The notes: generated by a model not told the origin, from the letters alone. A DNA stretch of 64,000 bases from Clostridia bacterium (GCA_017543905.1 JAFYFC010000023.1:1-64000); one strand, 5' to 3'. Positions 25,487-34,654 are shown, counted from the first letter of the stretch. Numbers and translations are program-made.

Positions 25487-26503
25487 ATGGCATTGTTTGA
25501 GAATTACGAAGGCCGCATGCCCCAGCTTCAGCCCGTGCTTGACAAGTACGGCTTCAAGGACTTTGACGACGTTAAGGCATACTGCGATTCAAAGGGCGTA
25601 GACGCATATAAAATAGTTGAAAGCACCCAGCCCATCTGCTTTGAAAACGCAAAGTGGGCTTATGAGCTCGGCGCTGCTATCGCCATGAAGGAAGGCGCCA
25701 AAAATGCCGCTGAGGCCGCAAAATGGATAGGCACCGGCCTGCAGGCGTTCTGCATTCCCGGTTCCGTCGCAGACCAGCGTCAGGTCGGCATAGGCCATGG
25801 CAATCTGGGCGCGATGCTGCTTGACGAGCAGACCGAATGCTTCGCGTTCCTCGCCGGACACGAATCCTTCGCTGCCGCCGAAGGCGCGATAAAGATCGCC
25901 CTGAATGCGAACAAGGTGCGCACAAAGCCCCTGCGCGTAATACTTAACGGTCTTGGCAAGGACGCCGCGATGATCATCAGCCGCATAAACGGTTTCACCT
26001 ATGTGCAAACCAAGTACGACTATCTGTCTGCGGACGTCAAGGAAGATCACGCGCTTACGATCGTAAACAAAACCGCGTATTCCACCGGCGACCGTGCCAA
26101 GGTCAACTGCTACGGCGCAGACGACGTGCGCGAGGGCGTTGCGATAATGTGGCACGAGGGCGCGGACGTTTCCATAACCGGCAACTCCACCAACCCCACG
26201 CGCTTCCAGCATCCCGTCGCGGGCACCTATAAGAAAGAGCGCTGGGAAGCGGGCAAGAAGTACTTCTCCGTCGCCAGCGGCGGCGGCACCGGACGCACGC
26301 TGCATCCAGACAACATGGCCGCAGGCCCCGCTTCCTACGGCATGACGGATACGATGGGACGCATGCATTCCGACGCTCAGTTCGCGGGCAGCTCTTCCGT
26401 TCCTGCGCACGTCGAGATGATGGGCTTCCTGGGCATGGGCAACAACCCCATGGTCGGCGCAACCGTCGCAGTCGCCGTCGCAGTCGCCGAAGCAACCAAA
26501 TAA
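25487..26503 (+). CDS. GGGtGRT protein, conserved anaerobe protein of unknown function
   Basis: The 338-residue protein carries the diagnostic GGGTGRT motif at residues 265-271 and matches the family named for it. Other strongly conserved-looking stretches are IGHGNLGAMLLDE (102-114), LAGHESFAAAEGA (122-134) and NSTNPTRFQHP (233-243). Cys residues at 33, 51, 89, 118 and 208 could bind a metal or cluster. Soluble, no signal peptide; codon use is typical of a highly expressed gene. No activity is established for the family. Partner of the upstream NifU-like gene, behind AAGGAGG. A hydrophobic Ala/Val repeat ends the protein. Confidence 0.92.
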   Translation: MALFENYEGRMPQLQPVLDKYGFKDFDDVKAYCDSKGVDAYKIVESTQPICFENAKWAYELGAAIAMKEGAKNAAEAAKWIGTGLQAFCIPGSVADQRQVGIGHGNLGAMLLDEQTECFAFLAGHESFAAAEGAIKIALNANKVRTKPLRVILNGLGKDAAMIISRINGFTYVQTKYDYLSADVKEDHALTIVNKTAYSTGDRAKVNCYGADDVREGVAIMWHEGADVSITGNSTNPTRFQHPVAGTYKKERWEAGKKYFSVASGGGTGRTLHPDNMAAGPASYGMTDTMGRMHSDAQFAGSSSVPAHVEMMGFLGMGNNPMVGATVAVAVAVAEATK

Positions 26504-26795
26504 GTCTTTTATCCAAAAAGACGCTTATCCGTTCGGATGGGCGTCTTTCTTTATTTGTCGATTGCTCAATTCAGTTTTTCCATAAGTGTTATAATTTGGG
26601 CTTGACTTGTTGAGTTATAATAATGTCTGCGTATGTAAAAGCATCAATTACTGCGGTCCTGTCAACAGTTTTGCGCAAATTTGTTCTTAAATTCAAGAAG
26701 TATTTGAACGAACCAGTGCGAAAAGCGCGGAAGACACACAGTGAAAGCGTTTATGTCTTGTATGGGCATGATATTCCTTATGTCTCCTAAATCAC
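26504..26795. other. Intergenic stretch between the GGGtGRT gene and the tldD promoter
   Basis: The 292 bases contain the GGGtGRT terminator at the left end. TATAAT-like hexamers at 26590 and 26616 lack correctly spaced -35 boxes. The rest is A+T-richer than the neighbouring genes, and I see no gene or RNA structure in it. Confidence 0.4.
26517..26556 (+). terminator. Terminator of the NifU-like/GGGtGRT operon
   Basis: AAAGACGC (26517-26524) pairs with GCGTCTTT (26541-26548), with an inner ATCC/GGAT stem and a GTTC loop, followed by CTTTATTT. Confidence 0.85.
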
Positions 26796-26824
26796 TTGAT
26801 TTTCAAACGATTATAGTTTATAAT
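26796..26824 (+). promoter_or_regulatory. Promoter of the tldD/pmbA-type pair
   Basis: TTGATT (26796-26801) and TATAAT (26819-26824) are 17 bases apart, 38 bases before the ATG at 26863. Confidence 0.75.
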
Positions 26825-26862
26825 CAAAGCATCTTATATGAAAGGACAGAATACCGTTATTT

Positions 26863-28269
26863 ATGAAGCTTAAAGACAGTGAGTATCTGAGCGCGCAGGC
26901 TGCATTGCTTACGCGTTTATCGGACGAGCTTTCAGCTGCTTATCCGTACGCGAGCGTGCTGGCTCAGGACAGCGTAGGCATGCGCATGAGCGTATCCAAG
27001 CGCGGCATCAGCGTTTCGGAGGACAGCGTGAACACAAAACGCGGTTTCGTGGTTAGGGTGCATAACGGAAAAGCCCTCGCCGAGTATTCGTTTAACGATC
27101 TGAACGAAGAAACGCTGCCTGTTATTCTCAAAAATATAAACGCATGCGCTTTGTCGGCAGCTGGCAGCGATCCCGTGCCGGAGGATAAGCCGCTTATAAA
27201 TGAGTACTCCAGCGAGTATCAAATCGATCCCGAAGAGCTTGGCACGAAAGCCGTTATTTCGAAGCTTGACGAGCTGCGCGAAAATAGCCTCAAGCTTGAC
27301 GAAAGACTTGCCGACTGCATATTTTCATTCAGCTGGCAGAAGATCCACAAAGCCTTCATTTCCAAAAACCGCAGGCTCAGGCAAAACGTGCTTTGGACGA
27401 ACGCGGCGATCGTCATGCTTACCTCGGACGGCAAGGATATGAAGGACTACTACAGGCCGTTCTCCGGTCTGTGCGGGGCGGAACTTCTTGACAGCATCAA
27501 GGACAGCGATCTTGAGGACTGCGCGCGCGTAAGCTGCGAGCTACTGTCGAGCGAAATGATCACTCCAAGCGAATACGAATGCGTGTGCGATCCCGACGTT
27601 ACCGGCATGATAGTGCACGAAGCGTTCGGACACGGCGTCGAAATGGACATGTTTGTAAAGGACAGGGCGCTTGCCAAAAGCTATGTGGGCAAACAGGTCG
27701 CAAGCGAGCTGGTTACAATGCACGACGGCGCGGCAGCGGCAGAGCAGTGCGCATCGTATTTATTCGACGACGAAGGCACGCAAGCGCAGGACAGCATAGT
27801 AATTAAAAACGGCATACTTATAAGCGGCTATGCCGACAGCGTGAGCGCGGCGCGCCTCGGCGTCAAGCCTACCGGCAACGGACGCCGCGAGAGCTTCGAG
27901 CGCAAGGCATATACGCGTATGACGAACACCTTCTTCGAAGGCGGAAACAGCACGCCCGAGGAAATGATAAAGTCGGTCAAATACGGCTTCCTGCTTGAAA
28001 ACCCCTCAAGCGGCATGGAGGATCCGAAAAACTGGGGCATACAGTGTATGGTTAATATCGCACGCGAGATCAAAGACGGCGAGCTTACCGGACGCATCTT
28101 CTCGCCTATAGTCCTGACCGGATATGTGCCGGATCTGCTCAAATCAATAAGCATGCTCTCACGCGACGTGGTACTGAGCGGCAGCGGTTACTGCGGCAAG
28201 GGCTACAAGGAGTGGGTCAAGGTTTCTGACGGCGGCCCGTACATCAAAGCCCATATAAGGCTCGGCTGA
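26863..28269 (+). CDS. tldD: TldD-type metalloprotease subunit
   Basis: The 468-residue protein has the TldD zinc site HEAFGH (HExxxH, residues 252-257) and the family stretches GADSVSAARLG-like ISGYADSVSAARLG and TRMTNTFFEGG near residues 327-366. TldD pairs with TldE/PmbA to form a protease that degrades unfolded peptides and, in some bacteria, matures peptides. The second gene follows after 11 bases, supporting a heterodimer. The only Shine-Dalgarno-like AAAGGA is 16 or so bases from the ATG, an unusually long gap, yet no other in-frame start is available. Cytoplasmic. Confidence 0.9.
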   Translation: MKLKDSEYLSAQAALLTRLSDELSAAYPYASVLAQDSVGMRMSVSKRGISVSEDSVNTKRGFVVRVHNGKALAEYSFNDLNEETLPVILKNINACALSAAGSDPVPEDKPLINEYSSEYQIDPEELGTKAVISKLDELRENSLKLDERLADCIFSFSWQKIHKAFISKNRRLRQNVLWTNAAIVMLTSDGKDMKDYYRPFSGLCGAELLDSIKDSDLEDCARVSCELLSSEMITPSEYECVCDPDVTGMIVHEAFGHGVEMDMFVKDRALAKSYVGKQVASELVTMHDGAAAAEQCASYLFDDEGTQAQDSIVIKNGILISGYADSVSAARLGVKPTGNGRRESFERKAYTRMTNTFFEGGNSTPEEMIKSVKYGFLLENPSSGMEDPKNWGIQCMVNIAREIKDGELTGRIFSPIVLTGYVPDLLKSISMLSRDVVLSGSGYCGKGYKEWVKVSDGGPYIKAHIRLG

Positions 28270-28280
28270 GGAGGTATTGT

Positions 28281-29549
28281 ATGATCGAAAAAATTACAGA
28301 CGCTCTCCGTCTGGAAAACATAGAAAACTGGATAATCAGCGAGCACAACGTTCACAGCGCTGAAATATTCATGATAAAAAAAGCAGAGGATATGCGCAGA
28401 AGCAAGGACGTTTCAAGCGTAAGCGTGACCGTATTCAACGACTTTGAAGCGGACGGCAAAAAAATGCGCGGCTCAGCCGGTATTATCGTATATCCCGGCA
28501 CAGAAGCAGCGGAGCTCAGAGCGAAGCTGCGTACTGCATACATAAGCGCGTCCTACGTGAAAAATCCTTATTACGAGCTGCCCTCCTGTACAAAACAGGC
28601 GCTTGCGTACAGCGGAGATACACGTGATTTATTCGTGATCGCCGAGGAAATGCTTTCAGCCCTGTACGAGCCGGATAATACGGGAGAGAGCTTTATAAAC
28701 TCCGCGGAGATATTCGCAAGCCGCACAGGCGTGCGCACGCTGACATCAGCCGGCACAGACGTATCATACGAAACGCTCAACGTCAAAGGCGAATTCGTCG
28801 TACAGTGCAGGCAGCCTCAGGACGTCGAAACGTACGTGCCGTTCGATTATTCCTCGGCAGATACAAGGTCGCTAAGCGAATTGTCCGCGCGTTCTCTGGC
28901 GACAGTACGCGACAGAGCGCTTGCAGCAAACGCGCCCTCGGGAGGCGAATATGACGTGATACTCACCGATGCGCACGTCGAAACCCTGCTTTCTGCGTAT
29001 CTCGATAAAGCGAACGCGGCTATGGTATTCCCTGGCTATTCCCCGTACAAACCAGGTCTGAACATTCATTCGGCAAACGTCAAGGGCGAAAAGCTGAGCA
29101 TAAACGTATTTTCGCGCGAGCCCTTCTCGGAGGACGGCATACCTATGCCGGAACGCGAGCTGCTGAAGGATGGCTGTGTGTGCGGAATATACGGCCCCAC
29201 TCGCTTCTGCCGCTATCTTGGGCTCGAGCCGACCGGTTCCTACGGCTGCATGAACGTAAAAAACGGCACTGCTGCGTTTGAGGCATTAAAAAACCGCAAA
29301 TGCATAATGCCCGTAGTTTTCTCCGATTTTCAGTGCGATGCTCTCCGTGGAACTTTCGGAGGAGAAATCAGGCTTGCGTACTGTTTTGACGGAAACGGCG
29401 GCGTCTCCCTGCTTACGGGCGGTTCGATAAACGGCAGTCTTACAGACAAACAGGATGCGTTCGTGTTTTCAAAAGAAAGATACGAAAGCGCAACTTATTC
29501 CGGCCCCAAGGCGGTGCTGATACCAGGCGTCAGCGTCGCGGGCGCGTAA
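28281..29549 (+). CDS. TldE/PmbA-type metalloprotease partner
   Basis: The 422-residue protein is the companion of TldD: same fold but without an HExxxH motif, as usual for TldE/PmbA. Family-like stretches are VILTDAHVETLLSAYLDKANAAM (split across a helix near residue 235) and SYGCMNVKNG near 313. It lies 11 bases after tldD behind GAGGAGG and ends 16 bases before a strong terminator. The N-terminal part is somewhat diverged from E. coli PmbA; the assignment rests on the C-terminal half and on the pairing. Confidence 0.8.
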   Translation: MIEKITDALRLENIENWIISEHNVHSAEIFMIKKAEDMRRSKDVSSVSVTVFNDFEADGKKMRGSAGIIVYPGTEAAELRAKLRTAYISASYVKNPYYELPSCTKQALAYSGDTRDLFVIAEEMLSALYEPDNTGESFINSAEIFASRTGVRTLTSAGTDVSYETLNVKGEFVVQCRQPQDVETYVPFDYSSADTRSLSELSARSLATVRDRALAANAPSGGEYDVILTDAHVETLLSAYLDKANAAMVFPGYSPYKPGLNIHSANVKGEKLSINVFSREPFSEDGIPMPERELLKDGCVCGIYGPTRFCRYLGLEPTGSYGCMNVKNGTAAFEALKNRKCIMPVVFSDFQCDALRGTFGGEIRLAYCFDGNGGVSLLTGGSINGSLTDKQDAFVFSKERYESATYSGPKAVLIPGVSVAGA

Positions 29550-29565
29550 AGGAGCTGATTTTCCG

Positions 29566-29607
29566 GATTCCTGTCCCACGTATACTCAGGCGGGACAGGA
29601 ATCTTTT
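29566..29607 (+). terminator. Terminator of the tldD/tldE-type operon
   Basis: GATTCCTGTCCC (29566-29577) pairs perfectly with GGGACAGGAATC (29592-29603), followed by TTTTAT. Confidence 0.92.
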
Positions 29608-29616
29608 ATGTTCCAA

Positions 29617-29639
29617 CGCGGGACGTTTTGCGTCCCGCG
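29617..29639. repeat. Second hairpin behind the terminator
   Basis: CGCGGGACG (29617-29625) pairs perfectly with CGTCCCGCG (29631-29639) across a TTTTG loop, nine bases after the first terminator. It has no T-run, so it is not an obvious terminator; function unknown. Confidence 0.6.
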
Positions 29640-29715
29640 GGCATCGCAAATTAAAACAAATTTCACATCGATTACGATTTTTAACCGCTTAATCTGTCAG
29701 AATGCAATATTTTGC

Positions 29716-29745
29716 TTGAAAATCGATTTATATCTATTGTATAAT
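29716..29745 (+). promoter_or_regulatory. Promoter of ppdK
   Basis: TTGAAA (29716-29721) and TATAAT (29740-29745) are 18 bases apart, 48 bases before the ppdK ATG. Confidence 0.75.
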
Positions 29746-29793
29746 AAATCGTTTGATATATAAACATTCATACTAACCATCAGGAGGAATCCA

Positions 29794-32430
29794 ATGTCCA
29801 AGAAGTATGTATATCTCTTCAGCGAAGGCAATGCCCAGATGAGAAATCTTTTGGGTGGCAAGGGTGCCAACTTGGCGGAGATGACGAATATCGGTCTGCC
29901 GGTGCCGCAAGGCTTCACGATCACCACTGAAGCCTGCACTCAGTATTACGAGGACGGCCGCAGGATCAACGACGAAATAATGGCCGAGATCATGCAGTAC
30001 GTCGCAAAGATCGAAGAGCTTAACGGCAAAAAGTTCGGCGACCTTAAAAATCCCCTGCTCGTGTCGGTGCGCAGCGGAGCGCGCGCTTCCATGCCCGGCA
30101 TGATGGATACGATACTCAACCTCGGCCTTAACGACGACGTGTGCGCGGCGATGATAGCCGGAAATCCCGACCCGAAATTTGCGCGCTTCGTATACGACAG
30201 CTACCGCAGATTCATTCAGATGTATTCCGACGTCGTTATGGAAGTCGGCAAGAAGTACTTCGAGCAGCTGATAGACGAGATGAAAGCCAGAAAAGGCGTC
30301 ACTTACGACGTCGAACTGACCGCGGAAGATCTGAAGGAGCTGGCTGCTCAGTTCAAGGCCGAATATAAGAGCAAGATCGGCAGCGATTTCCCCTCCGATC
30401 CCATCGAGCAGCTTAACGGCGCGATCAAGGCCGTATTCCGTTCCTGGGACAATCCGCGCGCGAACGTATACCGACGCGACAACGACATACCGTATTCCTG
30501 GGGCACCGCTGTAAACGTAATGCCCATGGTATTCGGCAACCTTAACAACAATTCGGGAACCGGCGTCGCATTCACACGCGATCCTGCAACCGGCGAAAAC
30601 AAGCTCATGGGCGAATTCCTTGTAAACGCGCAGGGCGAGGACGTCGTAGCCGGCGTCAGAACGCCTATGCCCATCAGCGAAATGAAAGAAAAATTCCCCG
30701 AAGCATACGCCGACTTTGAGCGTGTATGCGACGTGCTCGAAAAGCATTACCGCGATATGCAGGACATGGAGTTTACCGTAGAGAACGGCAAGCTTTACAT
30801 GCTGCAGTGCAGAAACGGAAAGCGTACCGCGCCTGCCGCGCTCAAAATCGCCTGCGACCTCGTGGACGAAGGCATGAGAACCGAAGAAGAAGCCGTAGCG
30901 ATGATAGACCCCCGCAATCTCGATACGCTGCTGCATCCTCAGTTCGATCCCGCAGCTCTCAAAAAGAGCGAGGCGATAGGAAAAGGACTGGGTGCTTCCC
31001 CCGGCGCAGCCTGCGGCAAAATAGTGTTTACCGCAGAAGACGCGCAAATCTGGGCTTCTAAAGGCGAAAAGGTTGTGCTCGTAAGGCTCGAAACCTCGCC
31101 TGAGGATATTACCGGCATGAAGAGTGCTCAGGGCATACTGACCGTACGCGGCGGCATGACGAGTCACGCGGCTGTCGTCGCCCGCGGAATGGGCAAATGC
31201 TGCGTATCCGGCTGCGGCGATATCAGCATGGACGAAGAAAACAAGTGCTTCACGCTCGCAGGCAAAAAATTCTGCGAGGGCGATTATATTTCCATCGACG
31301 GAACCACCGGCAACATTTACGATGGCATCATTCCCACGGTAGACGCTACTATCGCGGGCGAATTCGGCCGTATTATGTCTTGGGCAGACAAATTCCGCAA
31401 GCTCAAGGTACGCACCAACGCGGATACCCCTGCCGACGCGAAGAAAGCGCGCGAGCTTGGCGCGGAAGGCATCGGACTGTGCCGCACCGAACACATGTTC
31501 TTCGAGGAAGAGCGTATCGCTGCGTTCAGAGAAATGATCTGCGCCGACACCAAGGAAGGCCGTGAGGCGGCGCTCGACAAGATACTCCCCTATCAGCAGG
31601 GAGACTTCGAAAAGCTCTACGAGGCGCTTGAGGGCTATCCTGTATGTATCCGCTTCCTCGATCCGCCGCTGCACGAGTTTGTGCCTACAGAGGACGAGGA
31701 TATACAGCTGCTCGCCGCCACTCAGGGCAAGAGCGTTGATTACATCAAGAACGTTATCGCGAGTCTGCATGAGTTTAACCCGATGATGGGTCACAGAGGC
31801 TGCCGTCTGGCTGTCACCTATCCCGAAATCGCCGCAATGCAGACCAAGGCTGTTATCCGCGCCGCGATCAACGTGAAGAAGGCTCATCCCGACTGGAATA
31901 TCAAACCCGAGATCATGATCCCGCTGGTCTGTGAAGTCAAAGAGCTTAAATACGTTAAAGACGTCGTAGTCAGGACCGCAGACGCCGAGATCGCAGCTTC
32001 CGGAATGCAGCTTGAATACGAAGTCGGCACCATGATAGAGATACCGCGCGCCGCGCTGACTGCAGATGAAATCGCAGCGGAAGCAGACTTCTTCTGCTTC
32101 GGTACGAACGATCTTACTCAGATGACCTTCGGCTTCAGCCGTGACGACGCTGGCAAGTTCCTGTCCGCTTACTACGACACCAAGATACTCGAAAGCGATC
32201 CCTTCGCGCGTCTCGACAGGAACGGAGTCGGCAAGCTGATGGATATGGCTATCAAGCTCGGCCGTCCCGTAAATCCGAAGCTGCACGTGGGTATCTGCGG
32301 CGAGCACGGCGGCGATCCCTCATCCGTCGAATTCTGCCATGAGCTGGGGCTCGATTACGTAAGCTGTTCACCCTTCCGCGTTCCGATAGCGCGCCTTGCT
32401 GCAGCGCAGGCGGCAATCAAAAACGCATAA
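29794..32430 (+). CDS. ppdK: Pyruvate, phosphate dikinase
   Basis: The 878-residue enzyme has the full family order: N-terminal nucleotide-binding domain (GGKGANLAEM near residue 22, SVRSGARASMPGMMDT), the swivelling phosphohistidine domain (GGMTSHAAVVARGMGKCCVSG near residue 452, catalytic His), and the C-terminal PEP/pyruvate barrel (GLCRTEHMFF, MIEIPRAAL, CGEHGGDPSSVEF). It reversibly converts pyruvate, ATP and phosphate to PEP, AMP and PPi, and in anaerobes often works in the glycolytic direction in place of pyruvate kinase. Single gene with its own promoter; CAGGAGG precedes the ATG. Length is standard. Confidence 0.98.
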   Translation: MSKKYVYLFSEGNAQMRNLLGGKGANLAEMTNIGLPVPQGFTITTEACTQYYEDGRRINDEIMAEIMQYVAKIEELNGKKFGDLKNPLLVSVRSGARASMPGMMDTILNLGLNDDVCAAMIAGNPDPKFARFVYDSYRRFIQMYSDVVMEVGKKYFEQLIDEMKARKGVTYDVELTAEDLKELAAQFKAEYKSKIGSDFPSDPIEQLNGAIKAVFRSWDNPRANVYRRDNDIPYSWGTAVNVMPMVFGNLNNNSGTGVAFTRDPATGENKLMGEFLVNAQGEDVVAGVRTPMPISEMKEKFPEAYADFERVCDVLEKHYRDMQDMEFTVENGKLYMLQCRNGKRTAPAALKIACDLVDEGMRTEEEAVAMIDPRNLDTLLHPQFDPAALKKSEAIGKGLGASPGAACGKIVFTAEDAQIWASKGEKVVLVRLETSPEDITGMKSAQGILTVRGGMTSHAAVVARGMGKCCVSGCGDISMDEENKCFTLAGKKFCEGDYISIDGTTGNIYDGIIPTVDATIAGEFGRIMSWADKFRKLKVRTNADTPADAKKARELGAEGIGLCRTEHMFFEEERIAAFREMICADTKEGREAALDKILPYQQGDFEKLYEALEGYPVCIRFLDPPLHEFVPTEDEDIQLLAATQGKSVDYIKNVIASLHEFNPMMGHRGCRLAVTYPEIAAMQTKAVIRAAINVKKAHPDWNIKPEIMIPLVCEVKELKYVKDVVVRTADAEIAASGMQLEYEVGTMIEIPRAALTADEIAAEADFFCFGTNDLTQMTFGFSRDDAGKFLSAYYDTKILESDPFARLDRNGVGKLMDMAIKLGRPVNPKLHVGICGEHGGDPSSVEFCHELGLDYVSCSPFRVPIARLAAAQAAIKNA

Positions 32431-32445
32431 TACATATCATCATCA

Positions 32446-32473
32446 AGACCGCCGCGCACAAGCGTGGCGGTCT
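32446..32473 (+). terminator. Hairpin after ppdK, probable terminator
   Basis: AGACCGCCGCGC (32446-32457) pairs with GCGTGGCGGTCT (32462-32473) with one G-T pair and an ACAA loop. There is no T-run on the plus strand, so termination may be weak and allow read-through into the next gene, which starts 16 bases later. Confidence 0.55.
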
Positions 32474-32489
32474 AAATATAAAGGTATAT

Positions 32490-33551
32490 ATGGTTAAGTA
32501 TGATATATTTCCCGGAGACACGCCGAATGGCGGAATCATGTTCGTCGATCACTCGCTCAATGGACGCAGCGGACATCTTTCTCATGCGCTCTGCGAATAT
32601 GCTCCGGGCAAGGTGATAGCTTTCTACTCGAACTGTTCCGGCAACCGCAACAAATGGTCTCCCGGTCATAACGGCTTCGGCTGGCTCGAATACAGACGTT
32701 CTTTGGATTACGGCGAGAGCTGGGACGAAGCTAAGATATTCAAATACTCTATGGATTGTTTCCTGAACGAGCCGTATACTATTTCCTGTGAAAAAGCGGT
32801 TTCTCCCGTCGAAAACGTCATTATATCGTTCTGCATACGCAACGAAAATCCAAACGGCTGGGAGCCCTATCTCGAGCCGGTAATGCTGAGAAGCGAAGAC
32901 GGCGGCGAAAGCTGGTCTGACGCGCAGGTTATCTGCGAGGACAAAGGCAGGATTTACGACGCTTTCGTTCATAACGGCGATATCTATATGCTTTTGCTTG
33001 CAAACGACGATTTTCTTATCAGCAAGCACGAGCACAGATACAAGATATACAAAAGCTCTGACTGCGGCAAAACTTTTGAATTTCTGAGCGAGCTTCCCGG
33101 CGAATACAATCACCGTGCCTACGGCTCTGTGGTAGTGCGACCCGACGGCGCGTTCGTCTGCTATGCATATAATCAGGACGACGAATTCAATCTCGATTAC
33201 TGGATAAGCTACGACGACGGCGCAAGCTGGCGGGAACGCGGCAAAAGCTTCTGCGCCAAGCGCATACGCAATCCGCAGGTCGCGCGCGTACGCGGCGGTT
33301 ACATCCTGCACGGACGTTCCGGCTGCATGGGCAAAACGCTGCCTATGGACTTTGTATTGTATACAAGCGAGAACGGCATCGATTGGGATGAAGGCCGCAT
33401 TATCTGCTCCGAATCCTGCGGGACTGCATATTATTCGAACAATCTCGTTATGGAAATGCCGGACGGATCGCAAAGAGTGCTTATACAGTCCTCCATACCT
33501 TACGACAGAGGCCGCGTTAACGTCGCCCACTGGCTGCTCAGGATAGAATAA
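32490..33551 (+). CDS. Sialidase-like BNR/Asp-box propeller protein
   Basis: The 353-residue protein shows four Asp-box-like turns, SLDYGESW (near residue 72), SEDGGESW (near 136), SSDCGKTF (near 193) and SYDDGASW (near 246), the hallmark of six-bladed sialidase-type propellers. It lacks a signal peptide, so it would act in the cytoplasm. A GH33 sialidase Arg triad cannot be confirmed by eye; the substrate may be another glycan. The ribosome site is weak (AAAGG), and the gene begins just behind the ppdK hairpin. It is followed after 67 bases by a radical SAM gene. The nearby GH94 and glycosidase genes suggest a sugar-degrading role. Confidence 0.7.
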   Translation: MVKYDIFPGDTPNGGIMFVDHSLNGRSGHLSHALCEYAPGKVIAFYSNCSGNRNKWSPGHNGFGWLEYRRSLDYGESWDEAKIFKYSMDCFLNEPYTISCEKAVSPVENVIISFCIRNENPNGWEPYLEPVMLRSEDGGESWSDAQVICEDKGRIYDAFVHNGDIYMLLLANDDFLISKHEHRYKIYKSSDCGKTFEFLSELPGEYNHRAYGSVVVRPDGAFVCYAYNQDDEFNLDYWISYDDGASWRERGKSFCAKRIRNPQVARVRGGYILHGRSGCMGKTLPMDFVLYTSENGIDWDEGRIICSESCGTAYYSNNLVMEMPDGSQRVLIQSSIPYDRGRVNVAHWLLRIE

Positions 33552-33618
33552 CAGAGAGCATTTATCGATAAAGATTCCCGCACATAAACGTTCGAACCAG
33601 CTATTTACAGGAGGCGAC

Positions 33619-34620
33619 ATGGAAACAAAATCCGTACTGATACAAAGCCTGTGCGTGCCGTGCTTCAACCGCTGCAGATACTGCCTGCTTTCATGGAACG
33701 GCACGCTCGAAGGTACTGCCTGGGATCGCAGCATAGCGACAGCTGAACGTTTTTTGCGTGAGCTCAGACATGAGCGCCCGGATATAAGCAGCAGCTTTTC
33801 ATTCGGGTATTCTATGGAGCATCCTGATTTGAGAAATGCAATCCGCACGCTGCGCAGACTGGGCAGCCCTACCGCTTCATTCCTGCAATGCGACGGTATG
33901 AAAATGCGAAGCGATACCGAGTTATGCGAGCTCATGCTCATGCTCAAAGAGGAAGAGTTGGATAAACTTAACTTCACGGTTTACGGACTTGAGGAGTACC
34001 ACGACCGTTTTGCGGGCAGAAGCGGGGATTACGACCTGATCCTCAGAATGATGAAAGCCGCGTCGGATGCTGGTTTGCTCTTCAGCGCCAGTATCCCGCT
34101 GACTACAGAAAACGTCTCACAGGCAAACAGTCTTGTCTGTATACTGCGAGATGCCGGAAATGATACAATCAGTCTCTTTATTCCGCACGAAGAGGGCCGC
34201 GGAAAATTTCTGAGCGATGTGCGCTTAAGCCGCAGAGATCTCCCGCTTCTGAATTCGGAGACCCGCGCTCTGCTTAACGAAAGCTTCTATCGCTGCGAGA
34301 CCGACTGGCTGCGCGAACCACAGAAGATACATGAAAACAACAGGCACATACTGATTTCGCTTCGTCACGACAATATAGGCATTTATGAAACGCGAAGCGC
34401 AATATCCGTCCTTCAGGAAATCGAGAAGCTCGACGAAAGCTATTATGCCGCGTTTCCGACTTTTCAAGAGCTTGCAGAGCTGTACGGAGATCGCAGCGGC
34501 GATAAGCTGTACAGCCTCCGGGATCTGCATTATCATTACCGCAGAGTTCATGCAGAGAAACATCATCTGAATATCTGTGACATAATGGACGAAACACGCT
34601 GCGGCAGCAGACGATACTGA
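33619..34620 (+). CDS. Orphan radical SAM protein
   Basis: The 333-residue protein has a radical SAM cluster motif, Cys15-x3-Cys19-x2-Cys22, with an extra Cys12 just before it. The barrel continues with FSFGYSMEHPD and ASIPLTTENVSQ. The C-terminal third (after about residue 230) has no cluster-binding SPASM Cys-rich pattern and resembles nothing I can name; it ends with a His-rich stretch (LHYHYRRVHAEKHH). No peptide precursor or substrate enzyme is encoded beside it. GGAGGCGAC precedes the ATG. The function is unknown; Fe-S cluster and SAM chemistry are inferred from the motif. Confidence 0.75.
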   Translation: METKSVLIQSLCVPCFNRCRYCLLSWNGTLEGTAWDRSIATAERFLRELRHERPDISSSFSFGYSMEHPDLRNAIRTLRRLGSPTASFLQCDGMKMRSDTELCELMLMLKEEELDKLNFTVYGLEEYHDRFAGRSGDYDLILRMMKAASDAGLLFSASIPLTTENVSQANSLVCILRDAGNDTISLFIPHEEGRGKFLSDVRLSRRDLPLLNSETRALLNESFYRCETDWLREPQKIHENNRHILISLRHDNIGIYETRSAISVLQEIEKLDESYYAAFPTFQELAELYGDRSGDKLYSLRDLHYHYRRVHAEKHHLNICDIMDETRCGSRRY

Positions 34621-34654
34621 GATTACGCAGCTCACTTGGCAGCTTATACAAGCA

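Noticed and set aside
26590..26621. Two TATAAT hexamers in the gap after the GGGtGRT gene
   Set aside because: Neither has a -35 at a workable distance; a TTGACT is only eight bases from the second one.
29773..32307. An 844-codon open frame antisense to ppdK
   Set aside because: It mirrors ppdK, which has every family motif. GC-rich third positions leave the antisense frame free of stops; it has no ribosome site or recognisable domain.
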